The notes under the pieces are model-generated. The model saw nothing but the letters and a program-made list of their open reading frames with translations, was not told the origin of the DNA and ran no database searches. The position numbers were made by a program, and so were the translations under genes. Below are positions 15,453-16,828 of a DNA stretch of 16,828 bases, piece by piece. Origin of the DNA: JBLHKE01 sp047619485 (GTDB taxonomy: Bacteria > Verrucomicrobiota > Verrucomicrobiia > Verrucomicrobiales > DEV007); contig JBLHKE010000074.1 in assembly GCA_047619485.1 (NCBI GenBank), forward strand, positions 1 to 16,828, read 5' to 3'. Numbering within the stretch: the stretch's first letter is position 1; every line of letters starts with the position of its first letter.

Positions 15453-16652
15453 ATGCCGCGCGTCCCCATTCTCATGCCCCAGCTTGGCGAGTCCATCGCC
15501 GAGGCTACGATCGTCCGGATCGACATCTCGCCGGGCGACGATGTGTCCTCCGACGATGAGATCATGGAGGTCGAGACCCAGAAAGCGTCGATGGAGATCA
15601 CCACCTCGTTCAATGGCAAAGTCGCGGAGATCACCGCGACCGTCGGCGAGAGCTACCCGGTCGGCGCGACCTTGGGCGTCCTTGAGGTCAGTGATGAAGA
15701 AGCCACCCGCGTCGGCCTCGGCAGCGAGACACCAAGTCCCGAAGAGAACCAGCCGTCACCAGCCGCGATTCCCTCAGAACCGCTATCGGAGCGCCCCCGG
15801 GTCGCGCCGACCGTCAGCAGCCTGCCGGTCCCAGCCGGTGCCCGTGGCGCCACCTACCTCTCACCGCGGATGCGCGCGCGCATGGATGAACTCGACATCA
15901 ACGCCTCCGACCTGGCCGGCATTCCGGGCAGCGGCGCGGCCGGTCGTGTCACGGTCGAGGATTTCGAAGACTTCATGGCGAAGATCGAGCAGAAAAAGAT
16001 GACGCCCGCCTCGCCGATGCGCATCGCGGTTGCCGATTCGATGCGCCGCAGCTGGTCACGCCCGCTCGCGACGGTCGGCTCGCCGGTGCAGCTCGACAAG
16101 CTCCTAGCTCACCGCAAAACCGCGATCCCCAAACCCGGCCCGGCGCTTTACGTCGTCCGAGCCCTCGCTCTCGCACTAGCCGAGAACACCGCCCTCGCTG
16201 GCCGCCTCATCGGCAGCCGGATTGTCCACCCAGACAGCATCGACATCGGCTTCGCGGTCGAGGCCGGCGACGGCGTGCTCGTCCCAGTCATCCGCGACGC
16301 CGACAAGAAAAACCTCTCAGCCCTCGTCTCCGCCTACAACGACCTGGTCGAACTCGCACGCGCACGACGCCTCCCCAAGGAAGCCGCCCAACCAGGAATC
16401 GCCACAGTTTCGAACTTCGGCACTTTCGGCATCGCCTGGGCAACCCCCATCCCGCTTCCCGAGCAGAACCTGATTCTTGGGCTCGGAGCTGGCCGCAAAC
16501 AACCGTGCTGGGACGAGGAGACGCAATCGTGGATCCCGGTTATGGAGGCGGAAATCACCCTCGGCTTCGACCACCGGATCTTGGACGGTGGCGCGGCCGG
16601 CCGCCTCCTAGCACGCATCGCCAAGCTCTTACAGTCCCCAGAAACGCTTTAG
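15453..16652 (+). CDS. 2-oxoacid dehydrogenase E2, lipoyl acyltransferase
   Basis: This 399-residue E2 core carries, in order, a lipoyl domain (about 1-80, lipoylation site Lys44 in EVETQKASME), a Pro/Ser/Glu-rich linker (about 90-130), a peripheral-subunit-binding domain (about 134-175, YLSPRMRARMDEL...GSGAAGRVTVEDF) and a catalytic domain (about 185-399). The acyltransferase site is DHRILDGG with His374, Arg375 and Asp378. It transfers the acyl group from lipoate to CoA. Two details differ from the most common form. The lipoyl motif is ETQKA instead of ETDKA or ESDKA. The segment usually reading like IINPPxAAILGVG is TPIPLPEQNLILGLG. No E3 (dihydrolipoamide dehydrogenase) gene follows, so the complex must borrow E3 from elsewhere. 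It lies 15 nt after E1 beta, in one operon. Confidence 0.93.
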   Translation: MPRVPILMPQLGESIAEATIVRIDISPGDDVSSDDEIMEVETQKASMEITTSFNGKVAEITATVGESYPVGATLGVLEVSDEEATRVGLGSETPSPEENQPSPAAIPSEPLSERPRVAPTVSSLPVPAGARGATYLSPRMRARMDELDINASDLAGIPGSGAAGRVTVEDFEDFMAKIEQKKMTPASPMRIAVADSMRRSWSRPLATVGSPVQLDKLLAHRKTAIPKPGPALYVVRALALALAENTALAGRLIGSRIVHPDSIDIGFAVEAGDGVLVPVIRDADKKNLSALVSAYNDLVELARARRLPKEAAQPGIATVSNFGTFGIAWATPIPLPEQNLILGLGAGRKQPCWDEETQSWIPVMEAEITLGFDHRILDGGAAGRLLARIAKLLQSPETL

Positions 16653-16670
16653 CCCCGATCATTCTCAAAC

Positions 16671-16686
16671 TTGCGAAACCTCGCAA
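16671..16686. repeat. Stem-loop candidate downstream of the E2 gene
   Basis: TTGCGA-AACC-TCGCAA forms a 6-bp stem with a 4-nt loop, 18 nt after the E2 stop and 4 nt before a promoter-like -35. There is no T-run, so an intrinsic terminator is doubtful; an operator for the next gene is equally possible. Confidence 0.3.
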
Positions 16687-16690
16687 ACCG

Positions 16691-16718
16691 TTGACTTTGC
16701 CGGGAACGATCGCATAAT
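16691..16718 (+). promoter_or_regulatory. Sigma70-like promoter for the gene starting at 16773
   Basis: TTGACT (16691-16696), a 16-nt spacer and CATAAT (16713-16718) closely match the sigma70 consensus. They lie 54 nt before the ATG of the next gene and just after the end of the dehydrogenase operon, so that gene probably has its own transcript. Confidence 0.55.
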
Positions 16719-16772
16719 AGCCATCTTGGAAACCGGCGTCGAAACAGCGCCACAACCGCCCGCAAACACCCT

Positions 16773-16828
16773 ATGAAATACCGGATCCCCGCGACTGCAG
16801 CTCTAGCCTTCGGCCTTCTCACCCTCCC
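16773..16828 (+). CDS. Start of a secreted or exported protein (partial)
   Basis: ATG 16773 opens a frame that runs to the window edge (MKYRIPATAALAFGLLTLP...). It has a basic N-terminus followed by a hydrophobic core, as in a signal peptide. A promoter-like sequence lies about 54 nt upstream. Only 18 codons are visible, so family and function cannot be given. Confidence 0.5.
   Translation, partial: MKYRIPATAALAFGLLTL

Noticed and set aside
15238..16002. 254-codon Ser/Arg/Pro-rich frame across the E1beta/E2 junction
   Set aside because: It is a shifted reading of two conserved enzymes; its composition is that of a GC-rich shadow frame.
1..16828. CRISPR array, tRNA/rRNA genes, insertion-sequence ends
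   Set aside because: No regularly spaced repeats, cloverleaf-like sequences, transposase motifs or long terminal inverted repeats were seen on reading the window.

Overview
The window looks like a piece of a Gram-negative bacterial chromosome. It encodes a lipoprotein-type substrate-binding protein, a periplasmic sensor domain and a MATE exporter. Most start codons have no clear Shine-Dalgarno sequence, several starts are GTG, coding DNA is moderately GC-rich, and short intergenic stretches are AT-rich. Gene content and style suggest a Verrucomicrobiota-type organism (perhaps Opitutae). That is an inference from general impression; no rRNA or marker gene is present to settle it.

Layout. (1) Positions 1-4338, minus strand: a polyamine-type (PotD/PotF-like) substrate-binding lipoprotein, then a 901-residue Cache-HAMP-PAS hybrid histidine kinase with a receiver domain, then the start of a BON-domain membrane protein cut by the window edge. 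(2) 4339-4699: an AT-rich divergent promoter region leading into a MATE efflux gene (plus strand). Its recognisable homology begins upstream of the first ATG, without any ATG/GTG/TTG start in frame. (3) 6158-11389: polyamine synthesis. speA (arginine decarboxylase) is followed 8 nt later by a deoxyhypusine-synthase-like gene. Convergent to these lies aguA (agmatine deiminase), and beyond a small two-TM protein gene lies aguB (N-carbamoylputrescine amidase). (4) 11390-12266: gene wreckage. An N-terminal fragment of an NAD(P)-binding SAF-type oxidoreductase with two single-base frameshifts is joined to the C-terminal fragment of an FAD amine-oxidase-like protein. (5) 12267-13280: dhaK (dihydroxyacetone kinase K subunit) without dhaL. 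Divergent from it is an E1alpha-E1beta-E2 2-oxoacid dehydrogenase operon (13435-16652) without E3. (6) 16691-16828: a promoter and the signal-peptide start of the next gene.

How the genes fit together. SpeA, AguA and AguB form a complete route arginine -> agmatine -> N-carbamoylputrescine -> putrescine. The DHS-like protein has the family's NAD-binding architecture but a glycine where eukaryotic deoxyhypusine synthase has its catalytic lysine, and bacteria lack eIF5A. It is therefore best read as an aminobutyl- or aminopropyl-transferring polyamine enzyme making a longer amine. The neighbouring polyamine-binding lipoprotein has no ABC permease or ATPase beside it but does have a sensor kinase. 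By analogy with NspS-MbaA of Vibrio cholerae, I propose that the pair senses external polyamines. With the MATE exporter between them, region 451-11389 may be a sense/export/synthesise polyamine island. This island is the candidate unusual system in the window; the coupling is inferred, not shown.
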